Source: Burkholderia sp. SRS-46
GTDB taxonomy: Bacteria > Pseudomonadota > Gammaproteobacteria > Burkholderiales > Burkholderiaceae
Assembly: GCF_004343775.1 (NCBI RefSeq)
Contig: NZ_PTXL01000015.1
Coordinates: forward strand, 1-64,000
Length of the DNA stretch: 64,000 nt
Reading direction: 5' to 3'
The position numbers and the translations under genes were made by a program. The notes beneath the pieces were generated by a model. It was not told the DNA's origin. It saw nothing but the letters and a program-made list of their open reading frames with translations, and did not search any database. Shown here piece by piece: positions 27,168-35,246 of this stretch (the first letter of the stretch is position 1; each line of letters starts with the position of its first letter).

Positions 27168-28220
27168 TCAGCGCGGCGCGCGCGCGAGCGAGTCCATTGC
27201 TTCCCACAGGCCGTTCAGGTACACGGCGCCGAGCGCGCGGTCGTAGAGCCCGTAGCCGGGCTTGCCGGTCTCGCCCCAGATCATGCGGCCGTGGTCCGGG
27301 CGCACGTAGCCCGTGAAGCCGGTGTCGTGATACGCCTTGACGATTGCCGCGATGTCGAGCGAGCCGCAGCGCGACAGGTGCGCGGTTTCCTCGAAGTCGC
27401 CGTTCGCGTCGACCTTCACGTTGCGAATGTGCGCGAAGTGGATGCGGCCCATCGCGCCGAACTCGCGCACCAGCGCTTCGACGTCGTTCCGTGGCCCCGC
27501 GCCGAGCGAGCCGGAGCACAGCGTGAGCCCGTTCGCGGGCGTGTCGACGATGCGCACGATGCGCGCGAGGTCGTCGCGGTTCTTCACGATGCGCGGCAGC
27601 CCGAAGATCGGGCGCGGCGGATCGTCCGGGTGGATCGCCATCTTCACGCCGGCTTCCTGCGCGACCGGGATGATCGCCTTCAGGAAATATTCGAGGTTGG
27701 CCCACAGCCGCGCCTCGTCGACTTCGCGGTAGTCGGCGAGCAGCGCCTGCAGCTCGTCCGCTCGGTAGCTCGAATCCCAGCCCGGCAGCGCGATGCCCTG
27801 GCTCGGGTCGATCCGGTCGACCGCGGCGGTGCTGAACGCGAGGCAGGTCGAGCCGTCGTCGAGCGTTTTCGACAGCTCGGTGCGGGTCCAGTCGAACACG
27901 GGCATGAAGTTGTAGCAGATGACCTGGATGCCGGCCGCGCCGAGATGGCGGATCGTCTGCTGGTATTGCGCGATCAGGCGGTCGCGGCTCGGCTTGCCGA
28001 GCTTGATGTCCTCGTGCACGGGCACCGATTCGACCACTTCGAAGCGCAGGCCGGCCTGCTCGATCGTCGCCTTCAGCGCGTCGATCTTGTGCGCGGGCCA
28101 GGTCGCGCCGACCGGTTCGTCGTAGATCGCGGACACGATGTGCGTCACGCCCGGAATCTGCCGGATGTACTGCAGCGAGACCGGATCGGACTCGCCATAC
28201 CAACGGAAAGACATCTTCAC
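27168..28220 (-). CDS. uxuA: Mannonate dehydratase
   Basis: 350 residues. It dehydrates D-mannonate to 2-keto-3-deoxygluconate in hexuronate breakdown. The fold is a xylose-isomerase-like TIM barrel; family motifs include FRWYGESDPVSL at the N-terminus, VICYNFMPVFDWTRT, MAIHPDDPP, LTLCSGSLG, FAHIRNV and YVRPDHGRM, which carry the His/Cys/Asp metal ligands. The GTG at 28220 is chosen because AAGGAG at 28229-28234 sits 8 bp before it; ATG codons at 28214 and 28247 are poorer. It is shorter than E. coli UxuA (about 394), as in other bacteria with the short form. A divergent GntR regulator and three matching operators lie upstream. Confidence 0.94.
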   Translation of the reverse strand: MKMSFRWYGESDPVSLQYIRQIPGVTHIVSAIYDEPVGATWPAHKIDALKATIEQAGLRFEVVESVPVHEDIKLGKPSRDRLIAQYQQTIRHLGAAGIQVICYNFMPVFDWTRTELSKTLDDGSTCLAFSTAAVDRIDPSQGIALPGWDSSYRADELQALLADYREVDEARLWANLEYFLKAIIPVAQEAGVKMAIHPDDPPRPIFGLPRIVKNRDDLARIVRIVDTPANGLTLCSGSLGAGPRNDVEALVREFGAMGRIHFAHIRNVKVDANGDFEETAHLSRCGSLDIAAIVKAYHDTGFTGYVRPDHGRMIWGETGKPGYGLYDRALGAVYLNGLWEAMDSLARAPR

Positions 28221-28300
28221 TGGATCAGCTCCTTGCTGGCGGTTCATGCGTCGGACGGCCGGGCGGCAGCAGCGAGCCGGCCCGGCGGCGGTGTTCGCGC

Positions 28301-28342
28301 ATTATGAGTGGTATGCCAGTTTGGTGAGATAGTGGTTTACCA
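28301..28342. promoter_or_regulatory. Two operator dyads and -10 element of the uxuA promoter
   Basis: TGGTATGCCA (28309-28318) and TGGTTTACCA (28333-28342) are palindromes of the TGGT-NN-ACCA form, the first with one mismatch, spaced 24 bp centre to centre. On the minus strand CATAAT (28306-28301) directly follows the first dyad and suits a -10 element for uxuA, so binding would block the promoter. Confidence 0.65.
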
Positions 28343-28428
28343 GTTGTTTTGTCGATCGACAGAAAGACGCGGCGTGTGGCCAGGCATTGGAGGAAAAGGC
28401 TTTCCGACACGGCAAGGCGGCCGGAAAT

Positions 28429-28438
28429 TGGTGTACCA
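28429..28438. promoter_or_regulatory. Third TGGTNNACCA operator, upstream of the GntR gene
   Basis: TGGTGTACCA is a perfect palindrome of the same form as the two sites near the uxuA promoter. It lies 54 bp before the GntR start codon, where it could mediate autoregulation. Confidence 0.6.
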
Positions 28439-28491
28439 TTTTCGCGATCCGGCGCCGTGGGTGGCGGCGGCAAGCCCGTTACGAGAATCCG

Positions 28492-29214
28492 ATGACCGAC
28501 TTATCCAGCCTGCCCGGCAACCGCGACGCGGATGCCGCGGACCGCTCCTACATTGGCCTCGCGCGGCAGATCCACGCGATGGTCGCGGCCGGCGCGTTCG
28601 AGGCGGGCGCGCGGCTGCCGTCGGAGCGCAGCCTGGCCGACCAGTTCGGCGTGAGCCGCACGCAGGTGCGCGAGGCGATCATCGCGCTCGAGGTGCAGGG
28701 GATCGTCGAAGTGCGGGTGGGGTCGGGCATCTACGTGTCGGCCGCCGACGCGGCGAAGCCGGTGACGTTCGAGGTGCCGCGCGGGCCGGGCCCGATCGAG
28801 ACGCTGCGCGCGCGCGGGCTGATCGAGGCGGAGATCGCGGCGCTGGCGGCGCTCGAGCGCAAGGACGCCGATCTCGACCGGATGTTCGTCGCGCTGACGA
28901 CGATGCGCGAGCAGATGGACGACAAGGCCGCGTACGACGCAGCCGATCGCCAGTTCCACATGCGCATCGCCGAGGCGACCGGCAACACGGTGCTGCTGCA
29001 CATGGCCACGGCGATGTGGGACTGCGCGCGCAGCGATCCGCTGTGGGACAAGATCGAGGAGCACTTTCATTCGCCGGCGCTGCGCGCGGCATCGCAGGAA
29101 GATCACCAGCGGATCTTCGCGGCGATCATGGCGCGCGACGCGGACGGCGCGCGCGACGCGATGCGTGCGCACCTGTCGCGCGTGATCGCGGAGTTTACGC
29201 AGGCATGGCGTTAG
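28492..29214 (+). CDS. GntR-family (FadR subgroup) regulator of hexuronate genes
   Basis: 240 residues. The N-terminal winged helix (residues ~20-90) contains RLPSERSLADQFGVSRTQVR and VEVRVGSGIYV. The C-terminal all-helical FCD domain contains the metal/ligand positions ADRQFHMRIAEATGN and DHQRIFAAI, with His residues typical of UxuR/ExuR-like members. The start at 28492 (MTDLSSLPGNRD) is preferred; an earlier in-frame ATG at 28387 adds 35 atypical residues. It is divergent from uxuA across about 270 bp holding three TGGTNNACCA dyads. It is probably the repressor of the uxuA-transporter unit, relieved by a hexuronate or its derivative. Confidence 0.92.
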   Translation: MTDLSSLPGNRDADAADRSYIGLARQIHAMVAAGAFEAGARLPSERSLADQFGVSRTQVREAIIALEVQGIVEVRVGSGIYVSAADAAKPVTFEVPRGPGPIETLRARGLIEAEIAALAALERKDADLDRMFVALTTMREQMDDKAAYDAADRQFHMRIAEATGNTVLLHMATAMWDCARSDPLWDKIEEHFHSPALRAASQEDHQRIFAAIMARDADGARDAMRAHLSRVIAEFTQAWR

Positions 29215-29657
29215 CGAGGTTGGCGAGCAGCGGCGGCCTCGTTCGCGCGCCGATTGAACAGACGATTGATTGCCAATGGACAGGCGGTAATGCGCGCGTT
29301 GTCCGCCGATTGAAGCGCGGGCAGGACGTGACATGCGAAAGACGTTGCCGCCGCTCAATATCGAGCGCAGATTGCCGATAACCCGATTGGGCCGTCACGC
29401 AATCAAAACCAAGCCGGTGCGCCGTCGCGCGGGATATCGTCGGACCAATCGTCATTCGTTTGCAGACGCAACGGGTTGCGATCGGTCCCGTCGATACGAT
29501 GAGCGCGCGCATTCGATCCGTAGCACGAATCATTCTGATTTCGTCGGCGGCGGCACGCCCATGCGGCGACATGGCATGCGGCTAGTTCGTATTGCGTGAC
29601 GACATCTTTTATGGTGTCGTTGCAAGCTATCGCATCGACTCGAAAAAGGACAGTCGA
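29215..29657. other. Intergenic region (443 bp)
   Basis: Between the GntR gene and the binding-protein gene I see no supported gene, no clear promoter pair and no repeat. The last 15 bp hold the AAAAGGA ribosome-binding site (29643-29649) of the next gene. Confidence 0.4.
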
Positions 29658-30782
29658 ATGCAGCCGGGCGATTCGCAGTCGATCCAATTGATCAGGGGAA
29701 TCGGTGCAGGTTGGCGCGGGGTCAACGTTGCATTGCGCGGGTTCCTCATCCTTCTCACGCTGAGCCTGTCGTGCTCGCCGGGTGTTGCTGCACCCGAGTC
29801 CGCGAACGAAAACGTTTTGCGCGTGCTCGCGTGGCCGGGCTACGCGGACAGCGACGTCGTCAGCGCATTCGAGATGCAGTTCCACGCGCGCGTCGAAGTG
29901 ACGCTCGTCGATTCCGACGAAGCGCTATGGTCGCGCATGCATAGCGCGTCGCCGCCGCCATACGACGTGCTCGCGGCGAACACCGCCGAGATCCAGCGCT
30001 ATGCGCGCGACAACCTGCTCGCGCCGCTGGATTTGTCGCGCATTCCGAACCGGCAGCGGCAACTGCCGAACTTCCAGCAGGTGGCGAACATCGGCGGGCT
30101 CGTGCACGGCACCGCGACGTACGGGATTCCGTTCACGTATTCGTCGATGGGGCTGATCTACGACCGCAAGCAGGTGAGCGTCGCGCCGCGCTCGATGCGC
30201 GAGCTGTGGAACCCGCGCTACCGGGGCAAGGTGCTCGACTTCAACAGCGCGCAGCACAACTTCTCGTTCACCGCGCTCGCGCTCGGCTATGGCGACCCGT
30301 TCAACCTGTCGCCGGCGCAGTCGCGCGCCGTCACGCTCAAGCTGATCGCGCTGCGCCGCAACCTGCTCACGTACTACACGCTGCCCGAGGAGGCGACCGC
30401 GCTGTTCGTGCGGCATCGCGCGGCGCTGATGTTCGGCAACTACGGCACGCAGCAGGTCGAGCTGCTGCGCCGCGCGGGCGCGGATGTCGGCTACGTGATT
30501 CCGGACGAGGGCGCGCTCGCGTGGCTCGACTGCTGGGCGATGACGCGCGGCGCGGAGCACCCCGACCTGGCGCTGGCGTGGATCAACTACATGCTCGAGC
30601 CGTCGGTCGGCACGCTGCTCACGCGGCGCCAGGGGCTCGCGAACACGCTTGCGCCGCCGCCCGGCCTCGACGCGGGACACCAGCACCTGGTGTGGCTCCA
30701 GCCGGTCGAGGACATCGCGCGCCGCGAGGCGCTGTGGAGCCGCATCGTATCGGGCGACCGGCCGGAGCGCTTCGGCAAATGA
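29658..30782 (+). CDS. Periplasmic polyamine-type substrate-binding protein, sensor-linked
   Basis: 374 residues with a signal peptide (LRGFLILLTLSLSCSPGVAA). It has the PotD/PotF type of fold: VLRVLAWPGYADSDVVSAFE at the mature N-terminus, then DVLAANTAEIQRYARDN, VHGTATYGIPFTYSSMGLIYD and DCWAMTRGAEHPDLALAWINY. Such proteins bind spermidine or putrescine. No ABC permease or ATPase gene is nearby; instead the stop overlaps the start of a diguanylate cyclase gene by 4 bp. In Vibrio, NspS (a PotD homologue) signals norspermidine to the cyclase/phosphodiesterase MbaA; the arrangement suggests the same here. The start at 29658 follows AAAAGGA; an earlier in-frame start at 29592 would hide the signal peptide. 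Confidence 0.9.
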   Translation: MQPGDSQSIQLIRGIGAGWRGVNVALRGFLILLTLSLSCSPGVAAPESANENVLRVLAWPGYADSDVVSAFEMQFHARVEVTLVDSDEALWSRMHSASPPPYDVLAANTAEIQRYARDNLLAPLDLSRIPNRQRQLPNFQQVANIGGLVHGTATYGIPFTYSSMGLIYDRKQVSVAPRSMRELWNPRYRGKVLDFNSAQHNFSFTALALGYGDPFNLSPAQSRAVTLKLIALRRNLLTYYTLPEEATALFVRHRAALMFGNYGTQQVELLRRAGADVGYVIPDEGALAWLDCWAMTRGAEHPDLALAWINYMLEPSVGTLLTRRQGLANTLAPPPGLDAGHQHLVWLQPVEDIARREALWSRIVSGDRPERFGK

Positions 30783-32542
30783 TCAAGCTCGGGCTGACCT
30801 CGAAACTGTCCGTGCTGCTCGCCTGCATCGGCGTCATCGCATCCGGCGCGACCGGCTATTACACGTACCGCGCGAATCGCGCGATGCTCGTGCAGGAGGC
30901 GCAGCACAGCCTGCTGATGTCGACCCAGCTCCTCGGGCAGCGTTTCAGCGCCGCGCTCGGCGACGTCGCGGACGACGCGCTGGTGCTCGCGACGATGCCG
31001 TCGTCGGCGGCGGTGGCGCTCGGCGAGGACTCGACGGACGCGGCGCGGCGCCGGCGCCTCGAGCAGGTGTACTACAGCTTCATGACGCATCACCCCGAAT
31101 ACATGCAGGTGCGCCTGATCGCGCGCGGCGAGTACGGGCTCGAACGGATTCGCGTCGACCGCGACGCGCGCGGCGTCGTCGTGCTGCCGGACAGCGAATT
31201 CCAGGAAAAAGGCCAGTTCTCCTACGTGTTCGACACGCTGTCGACGCCGCCAGGGCGAATTTACCTGTCGCCGATTGCGATCAACCATGAAACCGGCTCG
31301 CTCGCGGCCGAAGGGCAGCCGATCCTGCGGGTCGGCACGCCGGTGGTCGACGTGGGCGGCGAGACGGTGGGCGCGCTCGTGATCGACGTCGACCTGACGC
31401 GCGTGTTCGCGCGGCTCGAGCGCGATCTGCCGGAAAACTACCTCGTGTATCTCGCCAACGAGTGGGGCGATTTCCTCGTGCATCCCGATCCGGCGCAGAC
31501 CTTCGGCTTCGATCGCGGGCGGCGCGTGCTGATGCAGGACAGCTTTCCGGTCACGCGGGCGCTGTTCGACGACGCGCGCGCGAGCGTGACGCTCAACGGC
31601 CTGGCGGATCCCGGCCAGGCGCTCGCGCAGATGCTCGCGTTCGCGCGCACGCCGTTCAGCCGCGGCGAGGGCAACCGCTTCGTCGTGCTCGGGCTGTCCC
31701 GCCCGCTCGCGGACGTGCTGGCGCCGGCCGGCATGCTCGGCGAGCGGATCGTGCGGATGGTGCTGATCTCGAGCCTGCTCGCGGTGATCCTGGCGATCCT
31801 GTTCGCGCGCGCGATCACGCGGCCGCTGCAGGTGCTCGCGCGGGCGGCGATGCACGTGTTCGACGATCCGGCCGCCGAGCGGCTGCCGGTCGGGCGCTCC
31901 GACGAGATCGGCATCCTCGCGCGCTGTTTCGACTGCATGCGCGTCGAGATCCGCACGCAGGTGACGATGCTGCGCGCGAAGCAGCAGGAGCTGACCCACC
32001 TCGCTGGGCACGACATGCTCACCGGCCTGCCGAACCGGCTGCTGTTCATGGAGCGGCTCGACGGCGCGATCCGTCACGCGGCGGTGACCAACGAGGGGCT
32101 CGCGGTGATGTTCGTCGATCTCGACCGTTTCAAGCAGATCAACGACCAGCTCGGGCATTCGGCCGGCGACCGGACGCTCGTCGCGGTCGCGAAGCGGCTG
32201 AACCTGGTGCTGCGCAGCGGCGACATGGCCGCGCGGCTCGGCGGCGACGAGTTCATCGTGCTGATCGCGGGGGTGCGCACGCCCGAGGTGATCGGCGATA
32301 TCGCGTCGCGCATCCAGATCGTGATGGCCGAGGAACTGGAGTTCGGCGAGCGGCGCATGGCGGTGGGGGCGAGCATCGGCGTCAGCGAGTATCCGGTCGA
32401 CGGCGCGTCGGCGGAGGAACTGCTGGTCAAGGCGGATGCCGCGATGTACGCGGCGAAGGCGTCGGCGCAGCGTGCGTGCGTGCGCTACCAGGAACTGCTC
32501 GGCGCGGGCGCGTGCGCGGACGGCGCGGGGCGCGACGCGTAG
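30779..32542 (+). CDS. Membrane diguanylate cyclase with periplasmic sensor domain
   Basis: 587 residues. TM1 lies at residues ~8-28; a large periplasmic region (30-320) resembles a double Cache domain (YYSFMTHHPEYMQVRLI, then FSYVFDTLSTPPGRIYLSP); TM2 is at ~323-343; then a HAMP-like linker and a GGDEF domain. The active site GGDEF is intact at 488-492, and the inhibitory site RSGD at 479-482 has the right 5-residue spacing. It should make c-di-GMP and be product-inhibited. No EAL domain is present. ATG at 30779 overlaps the stop of the binding-protein gene. The pair looks like a periplasmic-ligand to c-di-GMP pathway. Confidence 0.94.
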   Translation: MIKLGLTSKLSVLLACIGVIASGATGYYTYRANRAMLVQEAQHSLLMSTQLLGQRFSAALGDVADDALVLATMPSSAAVALGEDSTDAARRRRLEQVYYSFMTHHPEYMQVRLIARGEYGLERIRVDRDARGVVVLPDSEFQEKGQFSYVFDTLSTPPGRIYLSPIAINHETGSLAAEGQPILRVGTPVVDVGGETVGALVIDVDLTRVFARLERDLPENYLVYLANEWGDFLVHPDPAQTFGFDRGRRVLMQDSFPVTRALFDDARASVTLNGLADPGQALAQMLAFARTPFSRGEGNRFVVLGLSRPLADVLAPAGMLGERIVRMVLISSLLAVILAILFARAITRPLQVLARAAMHVFDDPAAERLPVGRSDEIGILARCFDCMRVEIRTQVTMLRAKQQELTHLAGHDMLTGLPNRLLFMERLDGAIRHAAVTNEGLAVMFVDLDRFKQINDQLGHSAGDRTLVAVAKRLNLVLRSGDMAARLGGDEFIVLIAGVRTPEVIGDIASRIQIVMAEELEFGERRMAVGASIGVSEYPVDGASAEELLVKADAAMYAAKASAQRACVRYQELLGAGACADGAGRDA

Positions 32543-32562
32543 GCCGCGCCGGCATCAACGCG

Positions 32563-32589
32563 ACGAGCCCGTCGCGGGACGGGCTCGTG
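32563..32589. terminator. Strong hairpin between convergent genes
   Basis: ACGAGCCCGTC (32563-32573) pairs perfectly with GACGGGCTCGT (32579-32589) over a 5-base loop. It lies between the convergent cyclase and DUF4148 genes and probably ends both transcripts, although no T-run follows on either strand. Confidence 0.5.
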
Positions 32590-32618
32590 GGCTGCGCGGC
32601 AAGCGCGCGGCGGCAGGC

Positions 32619-32918
32619 TTAGTGGCCGAAGTAGACCGAATCGCGCGGGTTCTGCGCCTTGACGGCCGGGGCGCCACCTTGCACGGCGGCCGCCGGTTGC
32701 GCGCCGTAGCCGCTGTTGTCGGCGCCGTGCACGCGGGCCTGTGCGGCCTGGATGTCGGCCGGGTAGTACGGGCTCGACAGGCCCGGCTTGTAGCCGGCGT
32801 TTTCCAGCTGGACGAGTTCGTTGCGCACTTGCTCGCGGGTCACGCTGCTTTGCGCGAATGCGCCGAACGAAGCGGACAGGGCGCTGGCGGCGACGACTGC
32901 GTAGACGATCGATTTCAT
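32619..32918 (-). CDS. DUF4148 family small exported protein
   Basis: 99 residues with a signal peptide (VYAVVAASALSASFGAFAQ). The mature part opens with SSVTREQVRNELVQLENAGYKP, the hallmark of DUF4148 proteins, a family found in many copies in Burkholderiales. The C-terminal half is Ala/Gln-rich and ends in DSVYFGH. The function of the family is unknown; members are often expressed under stress or biofilm conditions (general knowledge, not shown here). It is monocistronic with its own ribosome-binding site (GGAGGT, reading away from 32936). Confidence 0.93.
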   Translation of the reverse strand: MKSIVYAVVAASALSASFGAFAQSSVTREQVRNELVQLENAGYKPGLSSPYYPADIQAAQARVHGADNSGYGAQPAAAVQGGAPAVKAQNPRDSVYFGH

Positions 32919-33160
32919 GATGACCTCCGGTGTTTGTTTGGCTCTCCGCGTTCGACACCATGTCGTAAGCGGTTGAGTACATCGTAGGCGCCGGGGAGCT
33001 TAGGGTAAACGTGGATTTCGGCGAAAGATCATTGCCGCAGAGGCAACAATTTCGAGATAAATGCCGTCCGGCCCTAAAGACCTTCTCGCATTCTGCAATC
33101 GTCGGGGAGGCGGGCGGGCGTGGAGAGCGGCCTGCGGAACAGGCCGGCGAGCGTGGCGGC

Positions 33161-33421
33161 TCAGACGCTGTCGGCGTCGTCGATTTCCTTGCGCTCGCGG
33201 CGTTCCTCGTTGCCGCGGCGCGCCCGCAGGCGCTGGCGCGACAGCACGGCGATCACCTGCTGCGTGGGGGCGCCGGACGGGAGTTCGTTGCGGATGCGGT
33301 CGGCCACCATCGGCAGGCCCGCGCGCTGGCGGCGCAGCGCCTTCGCGATCGCCCGGCGGCATTCGTCGCCGTGGCATTCCCATTCATCGCGAACTTTCTG
33401 GCAATAACGGCAAGTGTCCAT
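33161..33421 (-). CDS. Small Cys-containing cytoplasmic protein, unknown
   Basis: 86 residues. The N-terminus has a possible metal site: CRYCQKVRDEWECHGDEC, with C-x2-C followed by two more Cys and a His. The rest is strongly basic and helical (IAKALRRQRAG, RQRLRARRGNEERRERKE), which suggests nucleic-acid binding. No Shine-Dalgarno is obvious before the ATG at 33421. No family is recognised. It lies alone between two minus-strand genes. Confidence 0.55.
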   Translation of the reverse strand: MDTCRYCQKVRDEWECHGDECRRAIAKALRRQRAGLPMVADRIRNELPSGAPTQQVIAVLSRQRLRARRGNEERRERKEIDDADSV

Positions 33422-33532
33422 GCGGGACAGTCTAACGCGTCTTGCGTTGCCCCGACCCGATGCGGAACAACGGGTCGGGCATCGCGACGCCGCCGACGTG
33501 CGGCATCCTGGGCGCGGCGCGTCCCGCCGCGC

Positions 33533-34291
33533 TCATGCGCCCAGTTCGGGCTGGCGCGTGTCCGGCGACACGACGCGGGTGTCGGCGGCCGCTTGCGGCG
33601 TTTTCGCACCTTCGCGCTTTTCGAGGAAGTACATCGCCAGCGCGGCGATCGTCAGCAACGCGAACGCGGCGGGGCCCGTCATCGCCGCATGGCTGACCTG
33701 CAGCAGGTAGCCCGCCGCGGCGAGCAGGATGCCGATCACCACCGCGGCCCGCGTGCGCCGGCGCAGCCAGCGTTCGAGCCCGACGAACGCCATCGCGAAG
33801 AATGCCGCCCACGACCCGGACTCGCTGATGACCGACCCGACACCGCCCGTCCATGGGTCGACCCAGAACGTGTTCAGCAGGGCCGCGATGGCCGGGTGCT
33901 GGTCCGGCGGCGTTTGTGCCGCGATCTGCAGCAAGCGGCCGAGCCCGATGCCGCCGACCGCGTCGAGCACCGTGTAGGCGACCAGGAAAACGAACGTCGA
34001 CACGCGCGCCAGCCATGCGACCGGGCCCGGATCGTCGCCGACGAGCAGCCAGAGTCCGATGCACACGAGCACGACGCACGGCGTCTGGATCATGTGCAGC
34101 GTAAACCACCAGACGGGGCCGAAATACGCCAGCGCGTGGTGGGTGTGATCGTATTCGGGCTTCGACAGGTAATCGAACATGTCGGGGTGATCCGTGAACC
34201 CGGCGGGATGAAACAGCTCGATCGTCGCCAGCACCAGCGGCGCAACGAAAAGGCACAGCCACCACAGCACGGCCCGGGTCGTCCGGTTCAT
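33533..34291 (-). CDS. Hypothetical membrane protein, about seven helices
   Basis: 252 residues with about seven hydrophobic segments, the first at residues 8-25 (VLWWLCLFVAPLVLATIELF). His-rich loops follow (FTDHPDMFDYLSKPEYDHTHHALAYFGP), the kind of cluster that can bind metal or heme, but no known motif results. The C-terminal 30 residues are soluble. It is monocistronic as far as visible. A perfect palindrome at 34383-34397, about 90 bp upstream, may belong to its promoter region. Confidence 0.75.
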   Translation of the reverse strand: MNRTTRAVLWWLCLFVAPLVLATIELFHPAGFTDHPDMFDYLSKPEYDHTHHALAYFGPVWWFTLHMIQTPCVVLVCIGLWLLVGDDPGPVAWLARVSTFVFLVAYTVLDAVGGIGLGRLLQIAAQTPPDQHPAIAALLNTFWVDPWTGGVGSVISESGSWAAFFAMAFVGLERWLRRRTRAAVVIGILLAAAGYLLQVSHAAMTGPAAFALLTIAALAMYFLEKREGAKTPQAAADTRVVSPDTRQPELGA

Positions 34292-34697
34292 GATCGGCTC
34301 CTGAATGGCTTGCGAATCGCATTGATGGATGCGATTCCGGTCAAGGAATGAAAATAATCGATTAAATGGTTGCGCGCGAATGCGCGATTAAATCGCGGGT
34401 TCCATTCGCTTCCAGTCAGCATAGGACACGCGCAAGCGAATGTTAAGAAGAAATATCGCGATGCAGCAGGCGCGGCGGATCGGGGGCTGGGGCGTCGGAT
34501 GGCCGGATTTTAAGGCCCTGTATTGATTTGAAATCGAGCGCGCTCTTTTTATGCGAAATTGAAACGGTGGTTATACGCGTGGAGAAAACGCGCCAGCCGT
34601 TCGAAAATCGTCGCACGTGAATTTCCCGGCCGTCTCCTGAATCCGCGGTTAATGCGGCTTGTTCGCCGAAGCGGAATTTGGCAAACGAGCCGGATGC
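34292..34697. other. Intergenic region (406 bp) with a palindrome
   Basis: The region is poorer in GC than its surroundings. It holds the perfect palindrome CGCGATT-A-AATCGCG at 34383-34397 and several A/T-rich runs suitable for promoters. No gene is supported. Confidence 0.45.
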
Positions 34698-35246
34698 TCA
34701 GCGCCCGCGGCGCTGCTTGCCCAGTTCGATGGTCTCGAACAGTTCGTACTGCCGGGTCGGCTGCTGGTCCGCGCCCGGTGCGTGGTAGTAGCGCATCGTG
34801 ATCGTCGTGGTGCCGCCCGGCTGGCCCGGATCGTGGTCGAACACCGCGATGCCGTAGCCGGTGCCCGTATCGCGGCGCGCGGACCAGATCGCATCCTCCA
34901 GCGCGTCGGCCGGCTTGCGCGTGAACGTATTCTGCGCCGCGCCCGGCACCGGCCGGTTCGGCTTCGTGAACACCTTCGCCTGCGCGTAGCCGGTGGCGGG
35001 ATTCTCGCCGTACACGTCGAGCGGCGCGCTCGTGCCGCCGCCGCCGAGGGTCAGGTGGATCGTGCCGTGGCTCGTGTCGAAGCGCGCGCGCGACGGGTCC
35101 GCCGGCGCGGCCGCCCTGGCGGTGGCCGCGAGGCCGCCGGTCGCGGTCGCGAGGCCGGACGCGCCCGCGAGTTTCAGGAAGCCGCGGCGCGAAACGGCGG
35201 CGGCCGGTTCGGCCGGCTGCTCGGGGAGGGTGCTCTCGTTCGACAT
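34698..35246 (-). CDS. Tat-exported protein resembling only the C-terminus of a metallophosphoesterase
   Basis: 182 residues. A twin-arginine signal (SRRGFLK at residues 19-25, followed by a weakly hydrophobic Ala/Gly stretch) targets it to the periplasm. The mature part shows GTIHLTLGGGGTSAP, then EDAIWSARRDTGTGYGIAVF and DHDPGQPGGTTTITMRYYHA. By memory this matches the C-terminal region of Tat-exported purple-acid-phosphatase-like proteins, where the catalytic metal-binding domain should lie between signal and this region. That domain (several hundred residues) is absent, so it looks like an internally deleted paralogue that stayed in frame. It could be a relic or a small accessory or binding protein. 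Confidence 0.7.
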   Translation of the reverse strand: MSNESTLPEQPAEPAAAVSRRGFLKLAGASGLATATGGLAATARAAAPADPSRARFDTSHGTIHLTLGGGGTSAPLDVYGENPATGYAQAKVFTKPNRPVPGAAQNTFTRKPADALEDAIWSARRDTGTGYGIAVFDHDPGQPGGTTTITMRYYHAPGADQQPTRQYELFETIELGKQRRGR

